From Catellatospora bangladeshensis (lineage in GTDB: Bacteria; Actinomycetota; Actinomycetes; Mycobacteriales; Micromonosporaceae), in NCBI RefSeq assembly GCF_016862575.1, contig NZ_BONF01000006.1, forward strand, positions 1 through 45,214: 45,214 nt of DNA. Reading direction: 5' to 3'. This document shows, piece after piece, positions 1 through 7,405 of the stretch. Made by a program: the position numbers and the translations under genes. Each line of letters starts with the position of its first letter. Within the stretch, counting starts at the first letter, position 1. A model generated the notes under the pieces. The model did no database searches, was not told the DNA's origin, and saw only the letters and a program-made list of their open reading frames with translations.

Positions 1-4
1 GAAT

Positions 5-30
5 AGCGTTAAGAAGGTGCCCTTCCTTAC
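5..30 (-). repeat. Repeat family A, copy A1 (partial)
   Basis: A single copy of the 20-base unit AGGAAGGGCACCTTCTTAAC, read on the minus strand, lies at the window edge. Flanking bases resemble the spacer seen in the complete tandem copies at 4353, 15221 and 39267, so a second unit may lie outside the window. The unit contains a small hairpin, GAAGG-GCA-CCTTC. It sits upstream of rimO. Confidence 0.75.
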
Positions 31-66
31 AGGGAAGGCACTACCCGGTATGTCGTGCGCGCCCGG

Positions 67-72
67 TAGCCT
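67..72 (+). promoter_or_regulatory. Putative -10 box of rimO (leaderless start)
   Basis: TAGCCT fits the actinobacterial TAnnnT -10 pattern and ends exactly 6 bases before the GTG at 79. Transcription would begin at or next to the start codon, giving a leaderless mRNA. No clear -35 is seen and no ribosome binding site precedes the GTG. The same geometry occurs at tetR, recA and miaA. Confidence 0.5.
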
Positions 73-78
73 GGTCGG

Positions 79-1590
79 GTGCCAGTAACCTCCCCGTCAC
101 CCCACGAATCGTCCGGGTCGCCGCGCCGGGTCGCGCTGCTGACGCTGGGCTGTGCCCGCAACGAGGTCGACTCGGAGGAGCTGGCCGCGCGCCTGGCGGC
201 CGACGGCTGGCAGGTCAGCACCGACGGCGAGGGCGCCGACGTGGTCCTCGTGAACACCTGCGGGTTCGTCGAGAAGGCCAAGCAGGACTCCATCGAGACG
301 CTGCTGGCCGCCGCCGACACCGGTGCGAAGGTGGTCGCGGCGGGCTGCATGGCCGAGCGGTACGGCAAGGAGCTGGCCGAGAGCCTGCCCGAGGCCGCCG
401 CCGTGCTCGGCTTCGACGACTACCCGTCGATCTCCGCCGCGCTCAACGGCGTGATGCGGGGCGACAAGCACGACGCGCACACCCCGCGTGACCGGCGTGA
501 GCTGCTGCCGATGGCCCCGGCCAAGCGGCGCGACACGGGCGTGATCGTGCCGGGGCACGCGGCGTTCACCAACGACGAGCACACCCCGGCGCACCTGCGG
601 CCCGTGCTGCGGCACCGGCTCGACAGCAGCCCGGTGGCCTCGCTGAAACTGGCCAGCGGCTGCGACCGGCGCTGCTCGTTCTGCGCGATCCCGGCGTTCC
701 GCGGCTCGTTCGTCAGCCGTACGCCGGACGAGCTGCTCGCCGAGGCGGAGTGGCTGGCCGGCACGGGCGTACGCGAGCTGGTCCTGGTCAGCGAGAACTC
801 GACGTCGTACGGCAAGGACCTGGGCGACCCGCGGGCGCTGGAGAAGCTGCTGCCGCAGCTCGCCGCGATCCGGGGCCTGGTCCGGGTGCGGGTGAGCTAC
901 CTGCAGCCCGCCGAGACCCGGCCGGGCCTGGTCGAGGCGATCGCCACCACGCCGGGCGTCGCGCCGTACTTCGACCTGTCGTTCCAGCACTCGGCCGAGC
1001 CGGTGCTGCGCCGGATGCGCCGTTTCGGCTCCACCGAGCGCTTCCTGGAGCTGCTGGACAGCGCCCGGAAGCTGGCCCCGGAGGCGGGCGCGCGCAGCAA
1101 CTTCATCGTCGGCTTCCCGGGCGAGACCCGCGCCGACTACGAGGAGCTGGTGCGCTTCGTCAGCGAGGCGCGGCTGGACGCGATCGGCGTGTTCGACTAC
1201 TCCGACGAGGACGGCACCGAGGCCGCGACCATGGACGGCAAGATCGGCGCGGCGACGGTCCGGCGCCGCTACGACCGGATGCTGTCGCTGGTCGAGGAGC
1301 TGTGCGCGCAGCGCGCCGAGGAGCGCCTGGGCAGCCTGGTGGAAGTGCTCGTGGACACCGTCGATGAAAACGGGGTCGAGGGGCGCGCGGCGCACCAGGC
1401 GCCGGAGGTGGACGGCTCGACGACGCTGGTGAGCGGGGACGGCGGGGTGGACCTGACCGCGCTGCACCCGGGCGACCTGGTCCGCGCGAGGGTGACCGGC
1501 ACCGAGGGGGTCGACCTGGTCGCGGTGCCGGTGGAAATGATCGACGCGGCTCCGGCCGGTCGGCCCGCACTGGCCGTGGTGGCTGGTTAG
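79..1590 (+). CDS. rimO: Ribosomal protein uS12 methylthiotransferase RimO
   Basis: RimO adds a methylthio group to the conserved aspartate of ribosomal protein S12 using radical SAM chemistry. The 503-residue protein has an N-terminal MTTase domain with three cluster cysteines (C25 in [11 protein letters not shown]61 in NTCGF, C90 in AAGCM). It also has a radical SAM motif CDRRCSFC (C195, C199, C202) and a C-terminal TRAM-like region. The [11 protein letters not shown] signature separates it from MiaB, which is also in the window at 30211. It is slightly longer than usual because of a short tail before residue 17 and an insert around 135-185. The GTG at 79 lacks a Shine-Dalgarno sequence but sits 6 bases after a TAnnnT box, so it is probably leaderless. 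pgsA follows after 1 base, implying one operon. Confidence 0.95.
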   Translation: MPVTSPSPHESSGSPRRVALLTLGCARNEVDSEELAARLAADGWQVSTDGEGADVVLVNTCGFVEKAKQDSIETLLAAADTGAKVVAAGCMAERYGKELAESLPEAAAVLGFDDYPSISAALNGVMRGDKHDAHTPRDRRELLPMAPAKRRDTGVIVPGHAAFTNDEHTPAHLRPVLRHRLDSSPVASLKLASGCDRRCSFCAIPAFRGSFVSRTPDELLAEAEWLAGTGVRELVLVSENSTSYGKDLGDPRALEKLLPQLAAIRGLVRVRVSYLQPAETRPGLVEAIATTPGVAPYFDLSFQHSAEPVLRRMRRFGSTERFLELLDSARKLAPEAGARSNFIVGFPGETRADYEELVRFVSEARLDAIGVFDYSDEDGTEAATMDGKIGAATVRRRYDRMLSLVEELCAQRAEERLGSLVEVLVDTVDENGVEGRAAHQAPEVDGSTTLVSGDGGVDLTALHPGDLVRARVTGTEGVDLVAVPVEMIDAAPAGRPALAVVAG

Positions 1591-1591
1591 C

Positions 1592-2185
1592 GTGTCCGCC
1601 GTGCAGGAACGTTCACGCCGAGTGCCACCGCTGCTCAACGCCGCCAACGTCCTGACGGTGGTGCGCATCGTGCTGGTGCCCGTCTTCGTGGCACTGGTGA
1701 TCGTTTCTGGGATGACCGACGAGCGCTGGCGGATCGCGGCCGCGATCACGTTCGGCGTGGCGTCGTTCACCGACTACGTCGACGGCTGGATCGCCCGCCG
1801 CTTCGAGCTGGTGACCTCGTTCGGCAAGGTGGCCGACCCGATCGCGGACAAGGCCCTGACCGGCTCCGCGCTGGTGCTGCTGAGCTGGTACGACGCGCTC
1901 CCGTGGTGGGTCACCGTGGTGATCCTGGTGCGCGAGTGGGGCATCACGCTGCTGCGCTTCTGGGTCATCCGGTACGGCGTCATCGCGGCCAGCCGCGGCG
2001 GCAAGCTGAAGACCGTGCTCCAGATCGCCGCCATCGCGTGGTACCTGTGGCCGTTCGGGCAGCCGTGGGCGGCCGTCGGGCCGTGGCTGATGGGTGCGGC
2101 GCTGCTGGTCACCGTGGTCACCGGGATCGACTACGTGATCGCCGCGATCCGCCTGCGCCGCGGCGCGACCGAGCCCGCCTCGTGA
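1592..2185 (+). CDS. pgsA: CDP-diacylglycerol--glycerol-3-phosphate 3-phosphatidyltransferase
   Basis: This integral membrane CDP-alcohol phosphatidyltransferase of 197 residues most likely makes phosphatidylglycerophosphate from CDP-diacylglycerol and glycerol-3-phosphate, the committed step to phosphatidylglycerol and cardiolipin. The family signature is complete: D64-G65-x2-A68-R69-x8-G78-x3-D82-x3-D86. Hydrophobic segments fall around residues 20-40, 50-62, 90-125 and 140-190. The gene starts with GTG one base after rimO and shares the GTGA overlap with the next gene. A PgsA paralogue beside cinA and clgR is common in actinobacteria. The exact acceptor alcohol (glycerophosphate rather than inositol phosphate) is inferred from overall resemblance and context. 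Confidence 0.88.
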   Translation: MSAVQERSRRVPPLLNAANVLTVVRIVLVPVFVALVIVSGMTDERWRIAAAITFGVASFTDYVDGWIARRFELVTSFGKVADPIADKALTGSALVLLSWYDALPWWVTVVILVREWGITLLRFWVIRYGVIAASRGGKLKTVLQIAAIAWYLWPFGQPWAAVGPWLMGAALLVTVVTGIDYVIAAIRLRRGATEPAS

Positions 2186-3207
2186 TCGAGGAGTACCTGC
2201 GCCGCCTCGGCCTGCCCAGGCGCGCGCCTTCGGCGGAGTACCTGCACGAGCTGCACCGGGCGCACGTGGCCCGGATCCCGTACACGAACCTGGAGATCCT
2301 GCTGGGCCGGCCGGGCACGGTCGCGCCGGAGCACGCGCTGCGCCAGATCACGACCGGCCGGGGCGGCTACTGCTTCCAGCTCAACGGCGCGTTCAGCGAG
2401 CTGCTGCGGGAGCTGGGCTTCACGGTCACCCTGCACCGCGGGTACGTGGTGAGCGACCCGGCGGTCGCCGACGCCGACCTGAACCACCTGGCCCTGCTGG
2501 TGCACGGCCTGCCCGACCCGGCCCACCCGGACGGCACGTGGCTGGCCGACGCGGGGCTCGGCGACGCGCTGCACGACCCGCTGCCGCTGCGCGCCGGTGA
2601 GCACCCGCAGGGGCCGTTCTCGTACGCCCTTGGCGAGACGCTGCGGGCGGAGCCGGGCTGGCGGCTGCGGCACGACCCGTCCGGCTCCTTCGCGGCCTGC
2701 GACATCGCTGCCGCACCGGCCACGCTGGGCGACTTCGCGGGCGCGCACGAGCACCTGTCCACCTCGCCGCGCTCGCCGTTCACCGGGCTGTTCTCGGCCC
2801 AGCGCCGTACGGCCGCCGGGGTGCAGATCCTGCGCAGCTGCGTGCTGACCACCCATGACGCGGCCGGCCGCCGCGAGGAGCACCTCGTGACCCGCGCCGC
2901 GTGGCGAGAGGCACTGGCCGACGTGTTCGGCCTGGCCGACGACGAGCTGGACCGGCTCTGGCCGTCCGTCGCGGCCGCCTATGACGAGTGGGCCGCGCAG
3001 CGCGCCACCAAGGGTGCCGAAAGCGGCGACGCCGCCTCCAGCGCTCCCGGCGGCGGTGTGCCGGAGGCTCCCAGGGGTGGTGTGCCCGGAGCCCTCGGCG
3101 GCGCTGAGGAGGAGCCCCAGGCCGTGGCTGGGCGCCGCCCTGGGCCGGGGGCGGCTGCCGTGCCCGCGCCGCGTGCGGGGGACGTCTCCGTGGCGGAGGC
3201 GGCGTGA
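2182..3207 (+). CDS. Arylamine N-acetyltransferase (NAT)
   Basis: The protein resembles arylamine N-acetyltransferases, which move an acetyl group from acetyl-CoA to aromatic amines or hydrazines via a cysteine-linked intermediate. All three catalytic positions are visible: C64 in RGGYCFQLNGAF, H102 in LNHLALLV and D123 in WLADAGLGD. The GTG start overlaps the pgsA stop as GTGA, and the stop overlaps cinA in the same way, so translation is probably coupled. The catalytic fold should end near residue 275. The last 65 or so residues (about 275-341) are a Gly/Ala/Pro-rich tail with no recognisable domain and short internal repeats, which is unusual for the family. The natural substrate cannot be predicted. 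Confidence 0.9.
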   Translation: MIEEYLRRLGLPRRAPSAEYLHELHRAHVARIPYTNLEILLGRPGTVAPEHALRQITTGRGGYCFQLNGAFSELLRELGFTVTLHRGYVVSDPAVADADLNHLALLVHGLPDPAHPDGTWLADAGLGDALHDPLPLRAGEHPQGPFSYALGETLRAEPGWRLRHDPSGSFAACDIAAAPATLGDFAGAHEHLSTSPRSPFTGLFSAQRRTAAGVQILRSCVLTTHDAAGRREEHLVTRAAWREALADVFGLADDELDRLWPSVAAAYDEWAAQRATKGAESGDAASSAPGGGVPEAPRGGVPGALGGAEEEPQAVAGRRPGPGAAAVPAPRAGDVSVAEAA

Positions 3208-3677
3208 CCGGGCTCGCTGCGCTGGTGGAACAGCTGGCCGCGCGCGGTGAGACGGTCGCCGCGGCCGAGTCGCTGACCGGCGGCCTGCTCACCGCGACCC
3301 TGGTGACCGTGCCGGGGGTGAGCAGGGTGCTGCGCGGCGGGCTGGTGGTGTATGCCACAGACCTCAAGCACAGCCTCGCCGGGGTGGACGCGGACCTGCT
3401 CGCCGCGCGCGGGCCGGTCGACCCGGACGTGGCGCTGGCGCTGGCCAGGGGCGCGCGCGAGCGCTGCGGTGCCGACTGGGGCCTGGCCACGACCGGAGTG
3501 GCCGGTCCCGGTCCGCAGGACGGCGTGCCCGCCGGGACCGTGTACGTGGCGCTGGCCGGGCCGGGTGGCCTCGGCCGGGTACGCGCCCTCGACATCGATG
3601 GTGACCGTTCTCACGTTCGGCTCGCGGCTGTGGAAAGCGCCCTTGACCTGCTGCGCGAGGCTGTCGCCGTACCGTGA
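3204..3677 (+). CDS. cinA: CinA C-terminal family protein (nicotinamide-nucleotide amidase, PncC-like)
   Basis: This 157-residue protein matches the stand-alone CinA C-terminal domain. Characterised members deamidate nicotinamide mononucleotide to nicotinate mononucleotide in NAD salvage. Typical motifs are visible: AAESLTGGLL near residues 20-29, GGLVVYATDLK near 46-56, and TTGVAGPGPQDGVPAGTV near 97-114. The N-terminal MoCF domain of full-length CinA is absent, as in most actinobacterial copies. The start overlaps the NAT stop (GTGA), placing it last in the rimO-pgsA-NAT-cinA operon. Biochemical activity is inferred from the family. Confidence 0.9.
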   Translation: MTGLAALVEQLAARGETVAAAESLTGGLLTATLVTVPGVSRVLRGGLVVYATDLKHSLAGVDADLLAARGPVDPDVALALARGARERCGADWGLATTGVAGPGPQDGVPAGTVYVALAGPGGLGRVRALDIDGDRSHVRLAAVESALDLLREAVAVP

Positions 3678-3810
3678 TCTGATTATTGGCCGGGCGAGGT
3701 TTGGGGTCACTGCCGTAGTGTGTATTCCTATGGCGCCGGCCGCCGAGCAAGTTCCGCACCGCCCCGGCGGGGCGGGGTGTCGAAATGGCATTAAGAGAGT
3801 ACGGTTCTTC

Positions 3811-3852
3811 TCAGCCGTCGGTGACAACCGGCGGCTGACGGCATATCAGCCG
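3811..3852 (+). promoter_or_regulatory. Three-half-site inverted repeat upstream of clgR
   Basis: The heptamer TCAGCCG occurs at 3811-3817 and 3846-3852, and its reverse complement CGGCTGA at 3832-3838. The last two form a perfect inverted repeat with a 7-base spacer. The first two form an alternative one with a 14-base spacer. The array ends 35 bases before the clgR ATG. It could be a regulator-binding site or mutually exclusive leader hairpins. It does not match the ClgR operator consensus I know. Confidence 0.45.
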
Positions 3853-3887
3853 ACAGTAGTTACGGGGCACAGTACAGGGGGTGCGAC

Positions 3888-4346
3888 ATGGTGCTTCTGC
3901 GTCGAGTGATCGGTGATGCCCTCCGTGCCCGCCGCCAGGGCCAGCACCGCACCCTGCGCGAGGTCTCCACGGCCGCGAACGTCAGTCTCGGATACCTGTC
4001 CGAGATCGAGCGAGGGCAGAAGGAGGCGTCCAGCGAGCTGCTGACCTCGATCTGCGACGCGCTCGGCGCTCGGCTGTCCGAGGTGCTGCGCGAGGTCAGT
4101 GACACGATGGCGGTCGCCGAGCAGGTCGAGGGTGTGCTGACGCCCCCGGCGCCGCGCGGCGTCGACCAGGCGGCCGAGGCGATGGTGCCGCTGCCGCACC
4201 GCCCGCGCACCGAGGTGGCCACCGACGGCCAGGTCTCGGTCACGGTCCGGCGCGAGAACCCGCTGCGCACCACGCTGCGGACGACCCGCAACATCCGCCC
4301 CGGCAACACGGGCAACACCCGCGGCCGCGAGGTCGTCAGCGTCTGA
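3888..4346 (+). CDS. clgR: ClgR/PopR-type HTH transcriptional regulator
   Basis: This 152-residue protein has an XRE-like helix-turn-helix at about residues 8-65 ([20 protein letters not shown] then [12 protein letters not shown]), the hallmark of ClgR. In streptomycetes, corynebacteria and mycobacteria ClgR activates clp protease genes and, in mycobacteria, stress and DNA-damage genes including a LexA-independent recA promoter. The rest is Arg/Asn-rich and probably flexible. The ATG at 3888 follows a GGGGGTG stretch. The 210-base upstream gap, with an inverted-repeat array, suggests its own promoter. The location after pgsA-cinA and upstream of recA fits the usual actinobacterial order. A possible recA target promoter is at 21883. 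Confidence 0.88.
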   Translation: MVLLRRVIGDALRARRQGQHRTLREVSTAANVSLGYLSEIERGQKEASSELLTSICDALGARLSEVLREVSDTMAVAEQVEGVLTPPAPRGVDQAAEAMVPLPHRPRTEVATDGQVSVTVRRENPLRTTLRTTRNIRPGNTGNTRGREVVSV

Positions 4347-4352
4347 CCCGAA

Positions 4353-4403
4353 AGGAAGGGCACCTTCTTAACGGTTTCCGTAGAGGAAGGGCACCTTCTT
4401 AAC
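4353..4403 (+). repeat. Repeat family A, tandem copies A2
   Basis: Two perfect copies of AGGAAGGGCACCTTCTTAAC lie at 4353-4372 and 4384-4403, separated by 11 bases ending in CCGTAG. The element starts 6 bases after the clgR stop codon, in the convergent gap between clgR and the SCO6745-like gene. Its position directly after a stop codon is shared with the copies at 15271 and 39267. A role in 3'-end formation is an inference. Confidence 0.85.
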
Positions 4404-4468
4404 GCAGGGGGCGACGGTTTGCCTTTCGGCGTGTTCGCGTGTCTCGGGACGAACGCCCGATGGAGCGC

Positions 4469-4548
4469 GATCAAGCAGCGGGCCTGATGCCCGTCATCCT
4501 GGCGAACAGCCGCCCGCTGTGGCGTGATCAAGCGCGGGGCTTGATGCC
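4469..4548. repeat. Imperfect 57-bp-spaced direct repeat at the 3' end of the SCO6745-like gene
   Basis: A 23-base segment at 4526-4548, which encodes the last residues and stop of the neighbouring minus-strand gene, recurs at 4469-4491 with 19 of 23 bases identical. The offset is 57 bases, or 19 codons, so the second copy is in frame beyond the stop and carries its own TGA. It may be a remnant of a tandem duplication of the gene's tail. Confidence 0.5.
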
Positions 4549-5391
4549 GAGCGTGCTCTGCGCCGGCAGGATGCCCGAACGGACCACGCCCAGCATCGCG
4601 GGCATGACCAGCTGCGCCAGCCGCCCGGTGGCAGCCTGGCCGAGCGCCTGCCACGGTCCTGTGGCCAGCTCGTCGGTGCGCGCCTCGACGGCGTCGCGGC
4701 CCTCGCGCCCGAGCGGCGTCGCCAGCCCGTCCGGGCCGATCCAGCCGCGTTCGGCGAGCCGCTCGCGGGCGGCCGACCACTCCTCGGCGGTCCAGCCACG
4801 CGAGGCGAACACCTCCACCGGCGCCGCGCCGACCGCCGCGAACGACACCAGCGCCTCGACCGGGTCCAGCCCGGCGGCCAGCAGTGCCGCCACGTGGCCG
4901 TCGCCACGGTGCTCGCGCAGCACCGTTGCGGCGTGCCAGAGCGCCAGGTGGGGCTCGTCCGGACAGGGCAGGTCGGCGTTGGCGGCGGCCAGCGGCCGTC
5001 CCGCGGTGACCGCGGCCTCGGCGGCGCGGCGGGCCAGCGCGGCGGCTTCGGCCAGCTCCGGGCTGCCGATCAGGTCGCCCAGCCGGGCGCGCAGGGTGGC
5101 ATCCACGGCGCGCTGCCGGGCGGCCAGGACGTCGCCGGGCGTGGCGGTGTCCCAGATCGACGGCACGTGTTGGCCGATCATGGCGGGGCTGAAGCTGAAG
5201 TACGTTGCGGCGACCAGCTCGGGTCCGGCTGCGCCGAGCGGCGCCGAGCGCCAGGCGAAGTAGCTCGGCCAGCGGGTGTTCACGTCGAAGCCGAGCGCGG
5301 CGGCTTCCGCGTGGGCCTCGGGGGCGTAGTACAGGCTCGCGTGGACCGGCTCCAGCAGGTGCCAGATCTGGCGGACCAGGGCGGGGTTCAT
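4528..5391 (-). CDS. SCO6745 family protein (unknown function)
   Basis: This 287-residue, Ala-rich, probably helical soluble protein looks like the actinobacterial SCO6745 family, whose function is unknown to me. The N-terminus has the family-like stretch RQIWHLLEPVHASLYYAPEA, and a later stretch ALGFDVNTRWPSYFAWRSAP. No catalytic motif or signal peptide is obvious. The ATG at 5391 is preferred because GGGAG lies 6 bases upstream; an in-frame ATG at 5403 has no ribosome binding site. It is divergent from a TetR regulator, and its -35 and -10 elements lie inside the two palindromes at 5406-5428 and 5444-5458. It is therefore probably repressed by that regulator. Confidence 0.72.
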   Translation of the reverse strand: MNPALVRQIWHLLEPVHASLYYAPEAHAEAAALGFDVNTRWPSYFAWRSAPLGAAGPELVAATYFSFSPAMIGQHVPSIWDTATPGDVLAARQRAVDATLRARLGDLIGSPELAEAAALARRAAEAAVTAGRPLAAANADLPCPDEPHLALWHAATVLREHRGDGHVAALLAAGLDPVEALVSFAAVGAAPVEVFASRGWTAEEWSAARERLAERGWIGPDGLATPLGREGRDAVEARTDELATGPWQALGQAATGRLAQLVMPAMLGVVRSGILPAQSTLGIKPRA

Positions 5392-5405
5392 CTCGGCTCC
5401 CATCA

Positions 5406-5428
5406 CTATCTTGTCAGTGCCAAGATAG
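5406..5428. promoter_or_regulatory. Operator O2 in the tetR / SCO6745 divergent region
   Basis: An inverted repeat with 10 of 11 pairs matching is centred on 5417, with core CTTGTCAGTGCCAAG at 5410-5424. It resembles the perfect palindrome at 5444-5458, with centres 34 bp apart. It contains the likely -10 (TATCTT on the minus strand, 5427-5422) of the SCO6745-like gene. It is probably bound by the adjacent TetR protein. Confidence 0.65.
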
Positions 5429-5443
5429 GTGGGCGCGGCGAAA

Positions 5444-5458
5444 CTTGTCAATGACAAG
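5444..5458. promoter_or_regulatory. Operator O1 and bidirectional -35 region
   Basis: CTTGTCAATGACAAG is a perfect 15-base palindrome. On the plus strand it covers TTGTCA (5445-5450), a -35 spaced 16 bases from TACCGT (5467-5472) in front of tetR. On the minus strand it holds a consensus TTGACA (5452-5447), 19 bases from TATCTT in O2. One bound dimer would therefore block both promoters, consistent with autoregulation. Confidence 0.7.
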
Positions 5459-5466
5459 ATTTGGCG

Positions 5467-5472
5467 TACCGT
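5467..5472 (+). promoter_or_regulatory. -10 box of tetR (leaderless geometry)
   Basis: TACCGT ends exactly 6 bases before the GTG at 5479. With the -35 in operator O1 it forms a complete promoter. The GGAGG just upstream of the GTG is too close (1 base) to act as a normal ribosome binding site, so a leaderless start is likely. Confidence 0.55.
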
Positions 5473-5478
5473 GGAGGG

Positions 5479-6051
5479 GTGACCGATACCGCGCGCGCTT
5501 ACCACCACGGCGACCTGCGCCGGGCCATCCTCGACGCCGCGCTGGAGGTGCTCGCCGAGGACGGGCCGGGCGCGCTCAGCCTGCGGGAACTGGCCAGGCG
5601 GGCGGGCGTCTCGCACGCCGCTCCCGCGCACCACTTCCGGGACAAGGCCGGGCTGCTCACCGCCGTCGCCGTGGACGGTTACCGCCTGCTCGCCGAGGCG
5701 CTGGCCGAAGCGCCCGACATGCGCGAGCGCGGCGTGGCGTATGTGCGCTTCGCGCTGGCGTACCCCGCCCACTTCGGGGTGATGTTCCGGCCAGACCTGT
5801 ACCACGCCGACGCGCCGGAGCTGATCGCGGCGCGCGAGGAGAGTGGTCGCCTGCTGCACGGCGGCCTGGCGGCGATGCCCGCGACCCGGACCGGCGACGA
5901 CCCGGTCGCCGCCGCGACGGCCGCCTGGTCCCTGGCCCACGGCTTCGCCACCCTCTGGCAGTCCGGGGGCCTGCGCAACCTCGCCGGCGACACCGACCCC
6001 CTGACCGCCTTCCGCGCCGCCGCCACCCTCCTCTTCCCCGCCCGCCCCTGA
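5479..6051 (+). CDS. TetR/AcrR family transcriptional regulator
   Basis: This 190-residue TetR-type repressor has its helix-turn-helix at about residues 10-55 (YHHGDLRRAILDAALEVL, then SLRELARRAGVSHAAPAHHF). A C-terminal WHG-like ligand domain follows, starting with the typical FRDKAGLLTAVAVDGY turn. The YHHGDLR opening is characteristic of one TetR subgroup. The GTG at 5479 is 6 bases after a TAnnnT box and appears leaderless; a TTG at 5461 would extend the protein by 6 residues and is less likely. The divergent SCO6745-like gene and the two palindromes between them suggest local autoregulation. The inducer is unknown. Confidence 0.85.
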   Translation: MTDTARAYHHGDLRRAILDAALEVLAEDGPGALSLRELARRAGVSHAAPAHHFRDKAGLLTAVAVDGYRLLAEALAEAPDMRERGVAYVRFALAYPAHFGVMFRPDLYHADAPELIAAREESGRLLHGGLAAMPATRTGDDPVAAATAAWSLAHGFATLWQSGGLRNLAGDTDPLTAFRAAATLLFPARP

Positions 6052-6317
6052 CCTCCCCACCCGACCTCGCCCCGCGCCCACGGCCCGCCCGCGCCCACAG
6101 CCCGCCCCGCGCCCACAGCCCGCCCCGCGTACTCGCCCGGACCCACTCGGCCTGGCTCGCTCTTCTCCCGCCCTCTGCTCCTGCGCTCGGGCGTCTCTCG
6201 AACTCGGGCCGCTCGCGCGCTCCCGCTGCTCCTGCGCTTCGGCCGCTCTCGCGTTCCGGCCGTTCCTGCGCGCGGGTGGCTCGCGCGCTCGCGCCGCCTT
6301 TCGTCCACGCGACGGCC

Positions 6318-6400
6318 CCAAGATCGTCCGTCTTGCCAGGCACATGGGCGTATCTTGACCGCCCATTCGCCCATGTGCCTGGCAACTTCGACGATCTTGG
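6318..6400. repeat. Repeat family C, copy C1
   Basis: This 83-bp imperfect palindrome is bounded by CCAAGATCGT and ACGATCTTGG, with inner arms TTGCCAGGCACATGGGCG and CGCCCATGTGCCTGGCAA around the centre. Related copies are at 31753-31830 and 45022-45104. It lies in a convergent gap and could act as a bidirectional terminator or be a miniature mobile element. Confidence 0.75.
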
Positions 6401-6434
6401 CGCGCGACGGTGGCCCGGCGGCGGCCGCGCGCGT

Positions 6435-6503
6435 CGATCTTGCGCGAGGTGTTGCCCTTTTGCCCGGAAAGGGCGTGTCGCACCCACAGTTCGCGCAAGA
6501 TCG
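6435..6503. repeat. Inverted repeat with 13-bp arms
   Basis: CGATCTTGCGCGA (6435-6447) pairs perfectly with TCGCGCAAGATCG (6491-6503). A second nested hairpin, GCCCTTT with AAAGGGC, sits inside. The overall size resembles the family B elements but the internal sequence differs. Confidence 0.6.
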
Positions 6504-6590
6504 GCGCGGCAGAGGTGGTGGCGGCTGAGGGTGGCGCGGGAGAGGGTGGCGCGGGAGGGGGGCGCGGGAGAGGGGGTGGGAAGGGTGGGG

Positions 6591-7370
6591 TTAGGAGATG
6601 CGGATTATGTCGCCGGGGGTTACGGCGAGCATTACGGCGGCGCGGCCGCCGTTGACGGCGATGGCTACGCGGTCGGCGGAGTCGGCGTAGACGACCAGGC
6701 CGCCGGAGGGTGCGTCGGCGAAGGTGGAGCCGCGTACGGCGCGGCAGCCGCCGACGGTGAGGCGGTCGGGGAGCTGCTCCAGGGCGGCCCCGGCGGCGGC
6801 GAGCTGTACGTTGCCGAAGCGGTCGACGGTGAGCACCTCGGCCTCCAGCCAGCCGTCGCCGAGGGCCACCACCGGGTCGGGGAGCTGGACGAGCTCGTCG
6901 AGGGCGAGCGCGGGGCCGGCGTCGGCGGGGTCGGCGCCGCGGGCCAGCCGGGCGGCGACCGGGGCGAACACGTCGCGGCCGTGGAAGGTGCGGGACACGT
7001 CGGGGGCGAACCAGTCGGCGCTGGCCAGCTCGTACGCCGCGGTGATGCCGCCGAGCGCCTGGGCGGCCCATACCAGCAGGCCGTTGTCGGGGCCGACGAG
7101 GAGGCCGCGCGGGGTCCGCAGCAGCACGGGACGGCGGACCGTGCCGACGCCGGGGTCGACGACGGCCAGGTGTACGGCGTCGGGCAGGTACGGCACGGTC
7201 TGGGCGAGCACGGCCGCGCCGCGGGTGATGTCGCCGGGCGCGATCAGGTGGGTGACGTCGATGATCCGGGTTTCGGGTGCGCCGCGGGCGATCATCCCGT
7301 GGCAGGCCGCGACGAACCCGTCCGACAGTCCGTAGTCGGTCGTGAACGAGATGTAGTCGTATCCGGGCAT
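6591..7370 (-). CDS. SAM hydroxide adenosyltransferase (DUF62 family)
   Basis: This 259-residue protein belongs to the DUF62/SAM-hydroxide adenosyltransferase family, related to fluorinase and chlorinase. Members hydrolyse S-adenosylmethionine to adenosine and methionine. The N-terminal motif FTTDYGLSDGFV (9-20) and the VDPGVGT motif (71-77) are present. The hydroxide-activating Asp-Arg-His triad known from archaeal members fits D72, R79 and H130 by spacing. The halogenase-specific insertion is not evident. The ATG at 7370 is used. The gene lies 35 bases downstream of the acyltransferase on the same strand and could be cotranscribed. Its physiological role is unclear. Confidence 0.85.
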   Translation of the reverse strand: MPGYDYISFTTDYGLSDGFVAACHGMIARGAPETRIIDVTHLIAPGDITRGAAVLAQTVPYLPDAVHLAVVDPGVGTVRRPVLLRTPRGLLVGPDNGLLVWAAQALGGITAAYELASADWFAPDVSRTFHGRDVFAPVAARLARGADPADAGPALALDELVQLPDPVVALGDGWLEAEVLTVDRFGNVQLAAAGAALEQLPDRLTVGGCRAVRGSTFADAPSGGLVVYADSADRVAIAVNGGRAAVMLAVTPGDIIRIS

Positions 7371-7405
7371 GCCTACGAAGGTAGACCGATCCGGGCCGTT
7401 GTCCA

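Larger units (their letters stand above)
6052..6590. other. Intergenic region between convergent tetR and the DUF62 gene
   Basis: This 539-base gap holds no supportable gene. It contains a C-rich low-complexity stretch (6052-6300), the family C palindrome (6318-6400), an unrelated 13-bp-arm inverted repeat (6435-6503) and a G-rich run (6520-6590). ORFs that cross it are by-products of high GC content. Confidence 0.6.

Noticed and set aside
97-1770. Long minus-strand ORF of 557 codons opposite rimO
   Set aside because: It is a shadow of rimO. In this GC-rich DNA antisense frames stay open by chance; its translation is Arg/Gly/Ala-rich with no domain.
6591-7370. Fluorinase or chlorinase (FlA/SalL) assignment for the DUF62 gene
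   Set aside because: The Asp-Arg-His hydroxide triad is present, no halogenase-type insertion is evident and no halometabolite genes are nearby.
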